From: a virus
Reading direction: 5' to 3' (one strand)
Virus record (IMG/VR): IMGVR_UViG_3300031825_000057
Coordinates: 1 to 31,572 of that record
DNA: 31,572 bases
Position numbers and translations under genes: made by a program. The notes under the pieces were generated by a model. The model worked only from the letters and a program-made list of their open reading frames with translations. It ran no database searches and was not told where the DNA came from. Shown one piece after another: positions 1 to 7,560 of the stretch (position 1 is the first letter of the stretch; the number at the start of each line of letters is the position of its first letter).

Positions 1-277
1 ATCGATCGCGCCAGATCTTCTCGATCGCATCGGCCTTGCCAGCGTGGCCGAATACTTCGCGCACCGGGCGGCGCCTGGTGATCGCGTCGATGCAGCGCTC
101 ATAGATCCCGCGCGCCACGGTGTTCTTCATGCCGCTGTTGCAGATCACGAAGATGGTTTCGCGGGCGAACTCGCCGGGGTCGGTGGGCTCCTGCAGGTCC
201 TGGGCCCAGGCGATATCGGCCTCGGCCTGCTCGCCCAGCAGTGCCCGGATCTGGCGGAAGTCGGCGGCGGTGATCAC
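1..277 (-). CDS. Unknown phage protein, C-terminus cut by window edge
   Basis: The gene reads leftward from a GTG start at 277 that overlaps the stop of the upstream DUF1643 gene (GTGA). At least 92 residues are visible and the rest lies outside the window. The protein is mixed charged and hydrophobic, with an acidic helical start (ITAADFRQIRALLGEQ) followed by a segment with VICNSGMKNTVARGI. I recognise no named family with certainty. The context is the distal end of the leftward early operon. A diverged, truncated copy of its first ~27 codons sits at 1231-1313, also starting with GTG and also coupled to an upstream stop, so this gene start has been copied or exchanged in the past. Confidence 0.75.
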   Translation of the reverse strand, partial: MITAADFRQIRALLGEQAEADIAWAQDLQEPTDPGEFARETIFVICNSGMKNTVARGIYERCIDAITRRRPVREVFGHAGKADAIEKIWRDR

Positions 278-795
278 GCCGCAGCTCCGTGCATAGCCGC
301 TTGAATCGTGTCGCTGTCGAACGGCATCAGCCTGCAGCTGGACGGAAGCATCAGCGGGTGCTGCGGATAGCCGCTGCGAGTGATGCGCAGGCACTGCAGC
401 TTCACGCCCATGGCGCGCAGCTTCGGCAGCACGATCTGGGGCCGCTCCAGGCCGGCTACGTTGGAGCCCCAGGCCAGGCACACCGCGGTGCTCTCGTTTA
501 CGGCCGCGCAGATGTGTTCATCGTTGTCAGGCCCGATCGGGTAGCCGGCGCGGCGCAGGTCCCGCGGGTCCGTGGCCCGATAGGCGAAGAGATTCACCAC
601 CTCGAGCTCGCCGAAGTCGTGGGCCTGCGCGAACTTCACGCAGCGCCGGATGGTGGCGTCATCTACCGAGGCATCGGCCGTGCTCGGGTTGAGCATGACG
701 AACAGCAGCGGCGAGCCTTCTCCCCACTTGCGCCAGAGCCGGTAGCGGAACTTGCCGCAGGCGCTGATGACGGCGTGTTTGCGCATGTCGGTCAC
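274..795 (-). CDS. DUF1643 domain protein
   Basis: The 173-residue product matches the DUF1643 family, a phage and bacterial family of unknown biochemical role. Family hallmarks are visible: LLFVMLNPSTADA near residues 30-42, DDATIRRCVKFA soon after, then VVNLFAYRATDP. The start is taken as the GTG at 795, because it overlaps the stop of the upstream 47-codon gene (GTGA) as elsewhere in this operon; an ATG lies three codons further in. Its own stop overlaps the GTG of the next gene. DUF1643 genes are common in phage accessory operons beside ASCH, methyltransferase and DUF5131 genes, which is the case here. No catalytic role can be claimed from sequence. Confidence 0.85.
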   Translation of the reverse strand: MTDMRKHAVISACGKFRYRLWRKWGEGSPLLFVMLNPSTADASVDDATIRRCVKFAQAHDFGELEVVNLFAYRATDPRDLRRAGYPIGPDNDEHICAAVNESTAVCLAWGSNVAGLERPQIVLPKLRAMGVKLQCLRITRSGYPQHPLMLPSSCRLMPFDSDTIQAAMHGAAA

Positions 796-935
796 CGCTT
801 GTCCTTCCCGCGCACAAAGACCGTGGGAATCCTGTCGCGCAGCGAGCGATAATCCTCGTCGCTCCATTTGAGCTCGGCGGCGCCGATGTGAATCTGCGCC
901 CGCTCGTTCTTCCTGGCCTTAGGCCCATCAATCAC
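792..935 (-). CDS. Small unknown protein, possibly 5'-truncated
   Basis: A 47-residue product, basic at its N-terminus, with a compositionally normal C-terminal part (IHIGAAELKWSDEDYRSLRD). The stop overlaps the GTG of the DUF1643 gene, which supports a real operon member. The GTG at 935 is the only plausible local start. The same frame stays open upstream to 1313 through what looks like inserted DNA, so the original 5' end may have been lost when the forward cassette at about 940-1230 arrived. Function unknown. Confidence 0.5.
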   Translation of the reverse strand: MIDGPKARKNERAQIHIGAAELKWSDEDYRSLRDRIPTVFVRGKDKR

Positions 936-971
936 AAGTTTTATACTGCTCGCTACGGCGGGCTGAACACA

Positions 972-1208
972 ATGGTAAGAAGAGAGCAGCACACTTCTGC
1001 GGAGATCCGCGCCGAGGTGCATCGTCTGTTGAACCAGACTACCTATTGGCCTTCCGCTTTGGAGGTGCCGTTGCCGGTGCCGACGGAACGCAATCCCGAA
1101 AAGGGTGGCGCCAATTGGGATATGCATTTCAGGCATGCCACGGGGTTCCAAATCGAGATTGGCCTGGCGCTGCTGCAGGTGAAGATGCGCTGGGACCTGA
1201 AGGGCTAA
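972..1208 (+). CDS. Forward-strand accessory gene inside the leftward operon (unknown)
   Basis: A 78-residue protein with an ATG start, coded against the direction of the surrounding operon. The reading is protein-like (TSAEIRAEVHRLLNQTTYWP, later GGANWDMHFRHATGFQ) and the DNA from about 920 to 1100 is visibly less GC-rich than its neighbours. A TATACT hexamer at 942-947 could be a -10 box, but the -35 region 17 bp upstream (TTAGGC) is weak. No terminator is obvious. It lies between a truncated copy of another gene and a small coupled gene, so it looks like a late-acquired cassette (a moron). Function unknown. Confidence 0.7.
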   Translation: MVRREQHTSAEIRAEVHRLLNQTTYWPSALEVPLPVPTERNPEKGGANWDMHFRHATGFQIEIGLALLQVKMRWDLKG

Positions 1209-1230
1209 GCCAATCGCGATCGCTGGGCGC

Positions 1231-1313
1231 AGCCCCTCCGCCCATGCGATGTCATCCTCGGCCTGCTCGCCCAGGAGCGCGCGGACGCGGTGGAAGTCGG
1301 CGGCGGTGATCAC
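1231..1313 (-). pseudogene. Truncated 5' copy of the left-edge gene
   Basis: From a GTG at 1313, overlapping the stop of the ASCH gene, the reading VITAADFHRVRALLGEQ followed by an AEDDIAWAEGL segment matches the first ~27 residues of the gene at 1-277. Similarity stops at about 1231, where unrelated sequence begins. The nucleotide sequences of the two copies clearly differ, so this is an old duplication or the remnant of a related gene rather than a recent copy. The frame stays open leftward to 792, but the downstream reading is not similar to the other copy. Confidence 0.7.
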
Positions 1314-1879
1314 GCGACAGGCCTCCATGCGAGTTCCCTGCCGCACACGCCGCGCCAGGTCCAGCCGCCGCCATTGAAGTCGATCCAGCGGGCGCGCACC
1401 GCTTGCTGCCACTGATCCCGATCGGCGCCTTTGGCGTAATGCCAGGAGGTATGGCGCAGGAGCAGCTCGATCTCGGTGCCGTCGCGCGGCGCGCTGGTCA
1501 TCGGCAGCCAGCCTTCCAGCAGGTCATAGCTGAACTCGATGCGCGTGATGATCGTGCCTGGCAGACAGCCCTTGTGGGTGCTGCAGAACATGTCTATGAA
1601 ATCATCAGGCGACATGCCGGAGAAACCTTCACGGCGAGTCTCGCGCCAGCCGTACCTGTCCTTTTCGGCCATGGTTGCCAGTGGCTCGCGGCGTGTGATC
1701 AGGGTTCGCACAGGCTCGCACAGCTTATGAACGGTCTCGCCCTTTTTCAGGCCCATGCCCTTTTCAACTGGCTGGAAGAGGTCGCCTGCCTTCAGGTTCA
1801 ACCAGCCCATGCGACGCGTTACGTCCTTAGTGCCAGCCAGCACCTGGGCGGTGGTCAGGGCAAAGCTCATGTTTTTCAT
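1310..1879 (-). CDS. ASCH-domain protein with extra C-terminal domain
   Basis: The 189-residue product starts MKNMSFALTTAQVLAGTKDV followed by TRRMGW, the usual opening of phage ASCH-domain proteins. ASCH is a PUA-like fold thought to bind RNA or modified nucleotides. From about residue 120 the sequence GWLPMTSAPRDGTEIELLL begins a second domain resembling the small DUF551-type phage module, so this looks like a two-domain fusion. The ATG at 1879 overlaps the stop of the upstream membrane protein (ATGA). It may take part in RNA or nucleotide handling beside the methyltransferase and DUF1643 genes; that role is inferred. Confidence 0.75.
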   Translation of the reverse strand: MKNMSFALTTAQVLAGTKDVTRRMGWLNLKAGDLFQPVEKGMGLKKGETVHKLCEPVRTLITRREPLATMAEKDRYGWRETRREGFSGMSPDDFIDMFCSTHKGCLPGTIITRIEFSYDLLEGWLPMTSAPRDGTEIELLLRHTSWHYAKGADRDQWQQAVRARWIDFNGGGWTWRGVCGRELAWRPVA

Positions 1880-2148
1880 AGATCGAGCAGCTCGTCCAGC
1901 GCCCGCAACCGCGGCCGCACCAGCCACAGCCAGATGCCAAGCAGACTGCTGGCGAGGAAGGCGAGCTGCTGCGCGAACAGGGGCCACTGGCCCTGCATCC
2001 AGGAGGAGGCGAGCCAGGCCATATTGCTGACCAGGTAGGCGACGAACCCCCAGCCGGCGCGCGGGCCGTTTAGGGCGAGCAGCACGGTGCCCAGGACGCC
2101 GAAGGCGGCGGCGATGATTTCGATGGCCAGGGAGTGCAGGGCGGTCAA
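1876..2148 (-). CDS. Small multi-pass membrane protein, PnuC-like
   Basis: A 90-residue hydrophobic protein with three likely membrane helices: around 5-25 (IEIIAAAFGVLGTVLLAL), 33-52 (WGFVAYLVSNMAWLASSW) and 58-78 (LFAQQLAFLASSLLGIWLWL). The pattern resembles half of a PnuC-type nicotinamide riboside transporter, a size seen in other phage proteins of this kind. The start is taken as the TTG at 2148: it overlaps the stop of the DUF5131 gene (TTGA) and is preceded by GGAG. Its stop overlaps the ATG of the ASCH gene. The transport role is inferred from pattern only. Confidence 0.65.
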   Translation of the reverse strand: MTALHSLAIEIIAAAFGVLGTVLLALNGPRAGWGFVAYLVSNMAWLASSWMQGQWPLFAQQLAFLASSLLGIWLWLVRPRLRALDELLDL

Positions 2149-3155
2149 GGCGCGGCCTCCGGATAGCTGTCGTGCGTCACACCATCGAGCAGGCGGCCGG
2201 CGGCGCGCTTGCCAACTAGATCCACTAGTGCGGCAGGGGAGGGGCTTGCGCCGGTCAGCGGAACGGGCACCAACTTGCGCGTGCTCCTCGCGACCTCGGC
2301 CATGGTCCGCTCGGTCGGCGCGTGCTCTCCCCACTGCTTAAACAGGAACGGCACGCCGGCAGCCTTGCACTGATCGCGCAGGCTGCGAGCCCAGTCAGGA
2401 TGCATCGGGCGCGCGCCGGGGCCGCTCTCTCCGCCGACGATGACCCAGTCCACGGCTGGTCCGCGTGGTCCCATGCGACTCGTCCCGCTCGGGAGCCAGT
2501 TGTCGCCCGTGACCGCGTTCAGCCGCAGTGGCGGATCGATTGGACCTGGGGCAGGGTTCCGCGTCGGCAAGGCTGGCAGCCGGCGCAGGTCGACAGGCCC
2601 CAGCAACGGCTCCGTCGACAGGAACCTCACCCGCGCAGGCGTGGCCAGCAGCTTCGGGATGTCGCGGTCGGCCTCTTCCTGGTTGACGATGGTGGCGCCG
2701 AGCCAGACGTTCGGCCACGGCCAAGTCGGCGGTTCGACGTTGGTGTGAAGGAACATGGCCCGCAGCGAGTCCATCACCATCCGCTCGGCGTTTCCGATCC
2801 GCTTCGTCAGCAGCAGCCAGTCGAGGTTTGGCGTCTCCGAGATCAGATACAGCAGATCGGCGCGCCAGTCGGCGTCGACCTCGTTGTCGAACACGTCGGC
2901 TAGCGACGCGCAGAACACCCGCTGGCGCCGCCCGTGCTGGGCGAAGAACTCGGCATGCGCCTTGTTCCACTTGACAGGGTCGCCCCATGTCTTCGTGCGC
3001 TTCCTGGGCTGGCCAGGGCCCCACTGGACCACGTGCAGCCGCTTGTCCTGCCGCGCCTCAGCGTAGCAATGGTCGCAGCCGGGGGACACCTTCGTGCAGC
3101 CCTGCCACGGATTGAACGTGTGATCGGCCCATTCGATTTTCGTGTTCTCAGCCAT
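2145..3155 (-). CDS. Phage Gp37/Gp68 family protein (DUF5131)
   Basis: The 336-residue product opens with KIEWADHTFNPWQGCTKVSP, then GCDHCYAE: a C-x7-C-x2-C cluster typical of this family and reminiscent of radical-SAM iron-sulfur binding. Further family features are VFCASLADVFDNEVD, LLLTKRIGN, FLSTEPLLGP and WVIVGGESGPGARPM, ending with VPFLFKQWGE. The family is widespread in phages and its reaction is unproven. The ATG at 3155 overlaps the upstream stop (TGATG). The three-Cys-motif partner gene often found beside such proteins is not adjacent here. Confidence 0.9.
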   Translation of the reverse strand: MAENTKIEWADHTFNPWQGCTKVSPGCDHCYAEARQDKRLHVVQWGPGQPRKRTKTWGDPVKWNKAHAEFFAQHGRRQRVFCASLADVFDNEVDADWRADLLYLISETPNLDWLLLTKRIGNAERMVMDSLRAMFLHTNVEPPTWPWPNVWLGATIVNQEEADRDIPKLLATPARVRFLSTEPLLGPVDLRRLPALPTRNPAPGPIDPPLRLNAVTGDNWLPSGTSRMGPRGPAVDWVIVGGESGPGARPMHPDWARSLRDQCKAAGVPFLFKQWGEHAPTERTMAEVARSTRKLVPVPLTGASPSPAALVDLVGKRAAGRLLDGVTHDSYPEAAP

Positions 3156-3430
3156 CAATCCTCTCCCGGTCTTCTGATCACGTTGATGAACTCGCCGTCC
3201 TTGTCGGAGCCGAGCTCCACATACCCGCGATCGCGCAGCCACTCGAAGGCTTCGCGCAGCGCCGGGGACGCCTCGGCCAGGGCAGCGACCTCCTGGCAGG
3301 TTTCGTCAACCAGCCCGAACACGGTGCGGTGTTCGTCGCCTGGAACGCCTTCGGATTCCAGCAGCTCGTACATTGCTTCGTCGGCGATCTCGAAGGCGTG
3401 GGCGATCTGCTCGGGGGTGTGCGATTTCAT
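3155..3430 (-). CDS. Small acidic helical protein (unknown)
   Basis: A 91-residue, acidic, mainly helical protein (MKSHTPEQIAHAFEIADEA at its start; REAFEWLRDRGYVELG near the end). The C-terminal part, with a helix followed by RGYVEL, could be a small winged-helix-like fold, but no family was recognised. The ATG at 3430 overlaps the stop of the upstream gene (ATGA) and its stop overlaps the DUF5131 start. It belongs to the leftward early operon. Confidence 0.75.
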   Translation of the reverse strand: MKSHTPEQIAHAFEIADEAMYELLESEGVPGDEHRTVFGLVDETCQEVAALAEASPALREAFEWLRDRGYVELGSDKDGEFINVIRRPGED

Positions 3431-3747
3431 GCCGTTTCCCGGATGAAGCTGCGCTGCTCTGGCGCTTCGCGCAGGACGGTGAGGCTGGAAAACCCGCCGG
3501 GCTCCTGGCCATACCAGTTGAACGTCTCGGTCTTTTCGCCGCCGCCGTCGAACCGCAGCGTCACGAAGGCGTCGACCTCGCCCTTGGCGATTGCAATCAC
3601 TTCGGCGTACTGTTGGATGCTGACCGGCTCGTCCAGGTTGTTCCAAAACGAATTGAGCAAGGTCGGCGGCATGATGCAGCGGTCATATCGCACGCGCTGG
3701 CCGACCGCCATGCGGCCGAAGCGATCGAGTTGGCGGCGGCGGCTCAT
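3427..3747 (-). CDS. Unknown early-operon protein
   Basis: The 106-residue product has a basic N-terminus (MSRRRQLDRFGRM) and a central region with alternating hydrophobic residues (AEVIAIAKGEVDAFVTLRFD) suggesting a small beta-rich fold. No named family was recognised. The ATG at 3747 overlaps the methyltransferase stop (ATGA), so the gene is translationally coupled to the methyltransferase. Any role in DNA modification is only suggested by position. Confidence 0.75.
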   Translation of the reverse strand: MSRRRQLDRFGRMAVGQRVRYDRCIMPPTLLNSFWNNLDEPVSIQQYAEVIAIAKGEVDAFVTLRFDGGGEKTETFNWYGQEPGGFSSLTVLREAPEQRSFIRETA

Positions 3748-5432
3748 GCCACCATCCTTTCCGGCTCGACCTCGTCGCCGAAGTTCGCTGCGGTGACAGC
3801 CTGCTGCAGCAGCGGCGGGACCATGTTGCCGATCAGGTGCACCTGCCGGCTCTTGCTGAACACCCTGCCGTCGGCGCCGCGCGTGAGGATGTACTGCTGC
3901 GGCACGCTCATCGCGTTGGCCAACTCGCGCGGCACCAGCATGCGCAGATGGATGTCGACGACGACGTAGGGATCGCCCTTGATCCAGACAGTGACCAGCG
4001 CCAGGCGGTCCTTCGTGGTGACCGTGGTCATCGGCTCGTGCAGGTCCGCCCACTGCCCGCCGCTGCCGTGATAGCGCATCAGGAAGGCAGCGCAACGCAG
4101 GGCGCCGGCTTCGGCCTCCGGGCTAAGGTGGTATTCAACGAGGGCATGGTGCTCTCCGCCGGCGCTGATCGTTCGCAGCGGCTCGCGCAGGTCCCGCGCG
4201 CTGCAGTTGCCGCGCAGGTGTGCCAGCGCTGCCGTCACGATCCGCTGCTGCGAACCCTTGCCGGTCGCGGTGGAGAACGGCGCATTCGCTGACCGGCCGG
4301 CGCCCTCGTACCAGCCGCCGTTCGCCTGCTCGATGAACGCGGTCACCGCGGCCAGGGCGTGCGCGGCGCCGGCCGGGCGCGCGTAGTTTCCGCCGCCCGT
4401 GATCGTGGGAACCGGGTCCGTGATCGCGCTGCCCTGGCTCTGGCCTCGAAACTTGGCCAGGAACGGAGTCGCCAACATGAACTCCCCTCGGCGCGCCGTC
4501 GTCACCGTGCGCAGCGGCTCACGGATGCTGTGCACGCGCGCGCTGCCGGAGTGCGTCACCGGCACGATGAAGGGGTCCGCGCTGTCCAGGACGAAGGTTT
4601 TCAGCCCGCGCGCGACGCGGCGCATCGTCGCCTCGGCCAGCGGCTTCTCGCGATCGAAGATGCTGCGGCCCTTGATGCTCCAGTCAATGCACGTGTGCGC
4701 TGCCACCCACTTCTTCTGCCCGCGTTTCGGGTTCTTGAAGTGAGTCGGCTCCGGCCAGATGATCGGCCGGCCGTCGCAACGCGCGATCATGAACAGGCGG
4801 GTGCGGGTGGTCGGCACGCCGTAATCGGCGGCGCACAAGACGCGCCACTCGACGACGTAGCCCTGGGCGCGGAATATGGCGACGAACTGCTTCCAGGTCT
4901 TACCGAGGCGCCTGGGGTCAGGCACCAGGAACTGCTGGCGCCGCGGCACGACTTCGCCTGGCTCGGCCAGGGTCCCGTCGACCTTCACCACGCGGCCGGT
5001 GGCCTTGTCTCGCTTGGCGATCAGGCGGCACCATTTCAGAATCTCGCGGACGTTTTCGAGGGTGATTACCTCCGGCCTGACGGTGCCGGACCACTTCACG
5101 CCGACCCAGGACAACGAGCGCGTTTCAGCGTCGCGCGGCTGGCCACCCTTGGCCTGGCTGAAATGGGTGCAGTCCGGGCTCAGATGCAGGTAGCCTGCCG
5201 ACTGGCCGCCGCACAGTTCCCGCGGGTTCAGCCGCCGCACGTCCTCGCGGTGGTGCTTGCACTGCGGGTGGTTCACGGCATGACACTGGATCGCGTCGTC
5301 GCTGTGGTTGGCGGCGATGTCGACGTGCCGCGCGATCGCCTGCTCGATGCCGGTGCAGCTGCCGCCGCCACCAGCGAACAGCACGATGACCAGCTTGGCG
5401 GCCAGATTGAGCGTGAATTGCGGCGTCAGCAT
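3744..5432 (-). CDS. C5-cytosine DNA methyltransferase
   Basis: The 562-residue protein has the ordered motifs of C5-cytosine methyltransferases: the SAM-binding loop at about 16-28 (IVLFAGGGGSCTG), the catalytic loop at 84-90 (LSPDCTH, nucleophile Cys88; PDC replaces the usual PPC, as in related phage enzymes), ENV at 126-128, TTRTRLFMI at 208-216, and a C-terminal GNMVPPLLQQAV. Between the last two lie repeated blocks ending in REPLRTVTT, DPVPTITGG, REPLRTISAGG and EPMTTVTTK, a target-recognition region found in phage multi-repeat enzymes. No restriction endonuclease lies beside it, so protection of phage DNA from host restriction is the likely role. The ATG at 5432 overlaps the upstream stop. 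Confidence 0.95.
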   Translation of the reverse strand: MLTPQFTLNLAAKLVIVLFAGGGGSCTGIEQAIARHVDIAANHSDDAIQCHAVNHPQCKHHREDVRRLNPRELCGGQSAGYLHLSPDCTHFSQAKGGQPRDAETRSLSWVGVKWSGTVRPEVITLENVREILKWCRLIAKRDKATGRVVKVDGTLAEPGEVVPRRQQFLVPDPRRLGKTWKQFVAIFRAQGYVVEWRVLCAADYGVPTTRTRLFMIARCDGRPIIWPEPTHFKNPKRGQKKWVAAHTCIDWSIKGRSIFDREKPLAEATMRRVARGLKTFVLDSADPFIVPVTHSGSARVHSIREPLRTVTTARRGEFMLATPFLAKFRGQSQGSAITDPVPTITGGGNYARPAGAAHALAAVTAFIEQANGGWYEGAGRSANAPFSTATGKGSQQRIVTAALAHLRGNCSARDLREPLRTISAGGEHHALVEYHLSPEAEAGALRCAAFLMRYHGSGGQWADLHEPMTTVTTKDRLALVTVWIKGDPYVVVDIHLRMLVPRELANAMSVPQQYILTRGADGRVFSKSRQVHLIGNMVPPLLQQAVTAANFGDEVEPERMVA

Positions 5433-5632
5433 GCGGCGCCTTTTGGAGCGGTAGGCGCGACGCACAGCCACCGGCGGTTATTGCCACTCCAGTAAGTGAC
5501 GCGGTGCTGCTCGCGCAGGCGCGCCAGCGTCTCTTTGGTGGCTTCGATGCCCCAGCCGGTTTCGTGCACCAACTGGCCCTGGGTGACTGGTTCGACGGCG
5601 ATCAGCTTGAGGAGGGCTTCTTCGCGCGTCAT
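5426..5632 (-). CDS. Small winged-helix-like protein
   Basis: The 68-residue protein reads like a minimal winged helix: EEALLKLIAVEPVTQGQLVH (helices 1-2), then GIEATKETLARLREQHRV (recognition helix), then a short wing (TYWSGNNRRWLCV). It probably binds DNA. The ATG at 5632 overlaps the stop of the next gene upstream (ATGA), and its stop overlaps the methyltransferase start, which suggests co-expression with that enzyme. No specific family was identified. Confidence 0.7.
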   Translation of the reverse strand: MTREEALLKLIAVEPVTQGQLVHETGWGIEATKETLARLREQHRVTYWSGNNRRWLCVAPTAPKGAAC

Positions 5633-6096
5633 GCCCGCTTCTCCGGGGTGGATGCGATGAGCAGCGGCGCTCGGCGCTCCACGCGCCGGCCGTCCACCAG
5701 GCTGGGCAGCGCGAAGGCGGCCATCGCGTCGGGGCGGCCGCTGAACGGGCGCAGCTCGGCGCCGTCATAGTGGCCCTCGGGCACCTGGTACTTGCTCGCT
5801 TGCTTCGGCGCCGCGGGCACCGGGCCCCAGGCGTAGAACGATGGCATGGCGCCGGGCGTGGTGTTGTGCGCGCGGCCGCGCGCCACCACGTTGTTGACGA
5901 TGGTGCTGGCCAGCGCGCGCGTGAGCGCGCAGCGTTCCGCGACCTGGGCCACGGTGATGGGGCGCTCGCGGGTGGCGCTGCGCAGCGCGAGCTCGACGGC
6001 CTCGCGCGCCGGCGACCTTGGGCGGCCGCGTGGGTCGGCGGGGCGCGGCTGCTCCATCGGGTAGTGCCGGCCGACGTCGGACAGGCGGGCGGTCAT
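5629..6096 (-). CDS. Putative HTH DNA-binding protein
   Basis: In this 155-residue product, residues ~30-75 form a helix-turn-helix-like segment (RPITVAQVAERCALTRALAS, then TIVNNVVARGR), after a proline/arginine-rich start. The C-terminal half is rich in Pro and Ala and unassigned. A start further upstream is possible, but the ATG at 6096 gives the usual 4-base overlap with the upstream HD-domain gene and is preferred. Probably a DNA-binding early protein; target unknown. Confidence 0.65.
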   Translation of the reverse strand: MTARLSDVGRHYPMEQPRPADPRGRPRSPAREAVELALRSATRERPITVAQVAERCALTRALASTIVNNVVARGRAHNTTPGAMPSFYAWGPVPAAPKQASKYQVPEGHYDGAELRPFSGRPDAMAAFALPSLVDGRRVERRAPLLIASTPEKRA

Positions 6097-6722
6097 GGCT
6101 GCAGCGCCTCGGCCGCCCGCTGGTCCACCAGTTCGCGCAGCAGCAGGTATTTGTTGACGAAGGCATCGCGCATGGCGCGCCACGGCAGCACCGACTCGTC
6201 CGGGTTGATGCGCTCAGGCCATGGCTGCACTTCCTTGCCGGGCGTGTCGAGCACGGGCCAGGGCCGGTTCACTTCCGGATCGAATGGCATCAGGTCACGC
6301 CGCTCGGTGGCTAGCGCGATCTGATCGCACGCCTTGATCTCCTTGCGGTGCGCGGCGAAAGTGGTGCGCAGTGCGAAGTGGTGCCGCACGTTGAGCGCGT
6401 GGTTGCCTTCGAATTCGTCCCAGCGCGGGCCGATGACCATCTTGGCCGGGCTCGACATGTCGGAGGCGTAGGCCTCGTGCGCGTCGTGCATCAGCATCGC
6501 CAGGCGCAGGATGGGCGTGGCGCCGCGCTGGTGGCCGATGCGCTCGACCAGCAGCGAGTGCTCGGCCACGCTGTAGGGGCGACTGCAGGCGCCGGTATAG
6601 CGGTTGATCTGCGCCAGGTGGTGGGCGATGTCTTTGATGCGCGGCGGGTTGCCGAGCAGCACGGACGGGCCCGACAGGATGTAGTCCTGCCCGCCGGCGG
6701 TGAGCATCCAGTATTCGCTCAT
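6093..6722 (-). CDS. HD-domain phosphohydrolase (YfbR-like)
   Basis: The 209-residue protein has the metal-binding pattern of HD hydrolases: His55 (SVAEHSLLV), His79-Asp80 (LMHDAHEAYASD) and Asp133 (ACDQIALATE). This layout is that of YfbR-like 5'-nucleotidases, which dephosphorylate deoxynucleoside monophosphates. Such proteins are frequent in phage early operons, where they probably adjust nucleotide pools; the substrate here is inferred. The N-terminal part (LGNPPRIKDIAHHLAQINRY) is typical of phage members. The ATG at 6722 overlaps the upstream stop. Confidence 0.9.
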   Translation of the reverse strand: MSEYWMLTAGGQDYILSGPSVLLGNPPRIKDIAHHLAQINRYTGACSRPYSVAEHSLLVERIGHQRGATPILRLAMLMHDAHEAYASDMSSPAKMVIGPRWDEFEGNHALNVRHHFALRTTFAAHRKEIKACDQIALATERRDLMPFDPEVNRPWPVLDTPGKEVQPWPERINPDESVLPWRAMRDAFVNKYLLLRELVDQRAAEALQP

Positions 6723-6919
6723 GGCTCGAGCTCCGGTGCCGCGCCGAGCGCCGCGCGCCGCGCCGTGAACTCTTTGCGGAAAAGCCGCCCGGCTTCAGTG
6801 GTGAAGGGATAGGGGCAGGCGGCGTTGACGTCGCTGAAGCGCTTGGCCGCTTCGGCCGCCTCGCGCTTGATCTGCTCAATGGGGATGATGGGTTCCATGC
6901 TGAGTTTGAGGCCGGGCAT
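6719..6919 (-). CDS. Small unknown early protein
   Basis: A 66-residue charged, helical protein (EQIKREAAEAAKRFSDVNAA, then RLFRKEFTARRAALG). No family recognised. The ATG at 6919 overlaps the upstream stop (TGATG) and its own stop overlaps the HD-domain gene start. Its composition fits a small structural or adaptor protein; function unknown. Confidence 0.65.
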   Translation of the reverse strand: MPGLKLSMEPIIPIEQIKREAAEAAKRFSDVNAACPYPFTTEAGRLFRKEFTARRAALGAAPELEP

Positions 6920-7200
6920 CAGACGGCCACTCCAAGAGCGTCGCAGTAGATGCGCTGCGCGGTCCGAGCGACGCCGAAGAAGTCATGCTGCAGCGCGAGG
7001 CGGCGCATGGTTTCGAGGTCATCGCGCGGCACTGGCGGGCACTCCTCGCCGTCGACGGTGTGGTCGCAAGTCTCGCTGCGCCGATGCGCGAGCTCTTTGG
7101 TGATTTCTTCCGTGCTGAATTCGGCCAGGCTGGTCTCGACGTACTCGGTGTGCGTCGGGGACCGATACCTCGGCTTTGCGGCTGCTGTTGCGGTGGCCAT
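6919..7200 (-). CDS. Unknown early protein (93 aa)
   Basis: A 93-residue protein with a basic, low-complexity start, then SPTHTEYVETSLAEFSTEEI and a C-terminal helical part (DDLETMRRLALQHDFFGVA). Cys and His appear in RSETCDHTVDGEECPPV, but this does not make a clear zinc motif. The ATG at 7200 is preceded by GGAGGAATAGGA, a strong ribosome binding site after a 16-nt gap, so the gene is initiated independently. Function unknown. Confidence 0.7.
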   Translation of the reverse strand: MATATAAAKPRYRSPTHTEYVETSLAEFSTEEITKELAHRRSETCDHTVDGEECPPVPRDDLETMRRLALQHDFFGVARTAQRIYCDALGVAV

Positions 7201-7216
7201 TCCTATTCCTCCGGGG

Positions 7217-7555
7217 TTATGCAGGCAGGGCCTGCGTTGGTTGTTGCGGGTTGGGCCGCTGCCAGCTGGGCGGCAGTGGCAAGAGGTCGCAGCTGACGAC
7301 GCGGGCGCGCACCTCGCCGTCGCGGGCCGTGATGCGGTTGACCGCCAGGCGCAGGCCGCGCCCGGGGCGCAGGTCGGCGCCGTGCTCGCGCACGAAATCC
7401 AGCGCCTTGTCGCCAACCCAGATCGCCGACAGGCCGCTCGGGAAGGTGGGCGACGGCGACGGCTCACGCAGTGCAAACAGCACGCCCGCGCGCCCGTCGC
7501 TGGTGCGGCACGACGAGGGCGTCATGCACAGGAAGAAGTTGCCGGCGAGTTCCAT
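7217..7555 (-). CDS. Conserved-looking phage protein, unknown
   Basis: The 112-residue product has an N-terminal part with FFLCMTPSSCRTSDGRAGVL and a C-terminal part with GADLRPGRGLRLAVNRITAR followed by DGEVRARVVSCDLLPLPPSW. The latter reads as a small beta-barrel (OB-like) and resembles hypothetical proteins of Burkholderiales phages. Nucleic-acid binding is conceivable but not shown. The ATG at 7555 lies 5 nt after the upstream stop. Confidence 0.65.
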   Translation of the reverse strand: MELAGNFFLCMTPSSCRTSDGRAGVLFALREPSPSPTFPSGLSAIWVGDKALDFVREHGADLRPGRGLRLAVNRITARDGEVRARVVSCDLLPLPPSWQRPNPQQPTQALPA

Positions 7556-7560
7556 GGCGC

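Noticed and set aside
792-1313. One continuous leftward frame from the truncated GTG gene to 792
   Set aside because: Similarity to the full gene stops after ~27 codons and the middle is antisense to the forward gene at 972-1208, so the fusion is probably incidental.
3744-5632. Restriction-modification system around the methyltransferase
   Set aside because: No neighbouring gene has nuclease motifs; the methyltransferase appears solitary.
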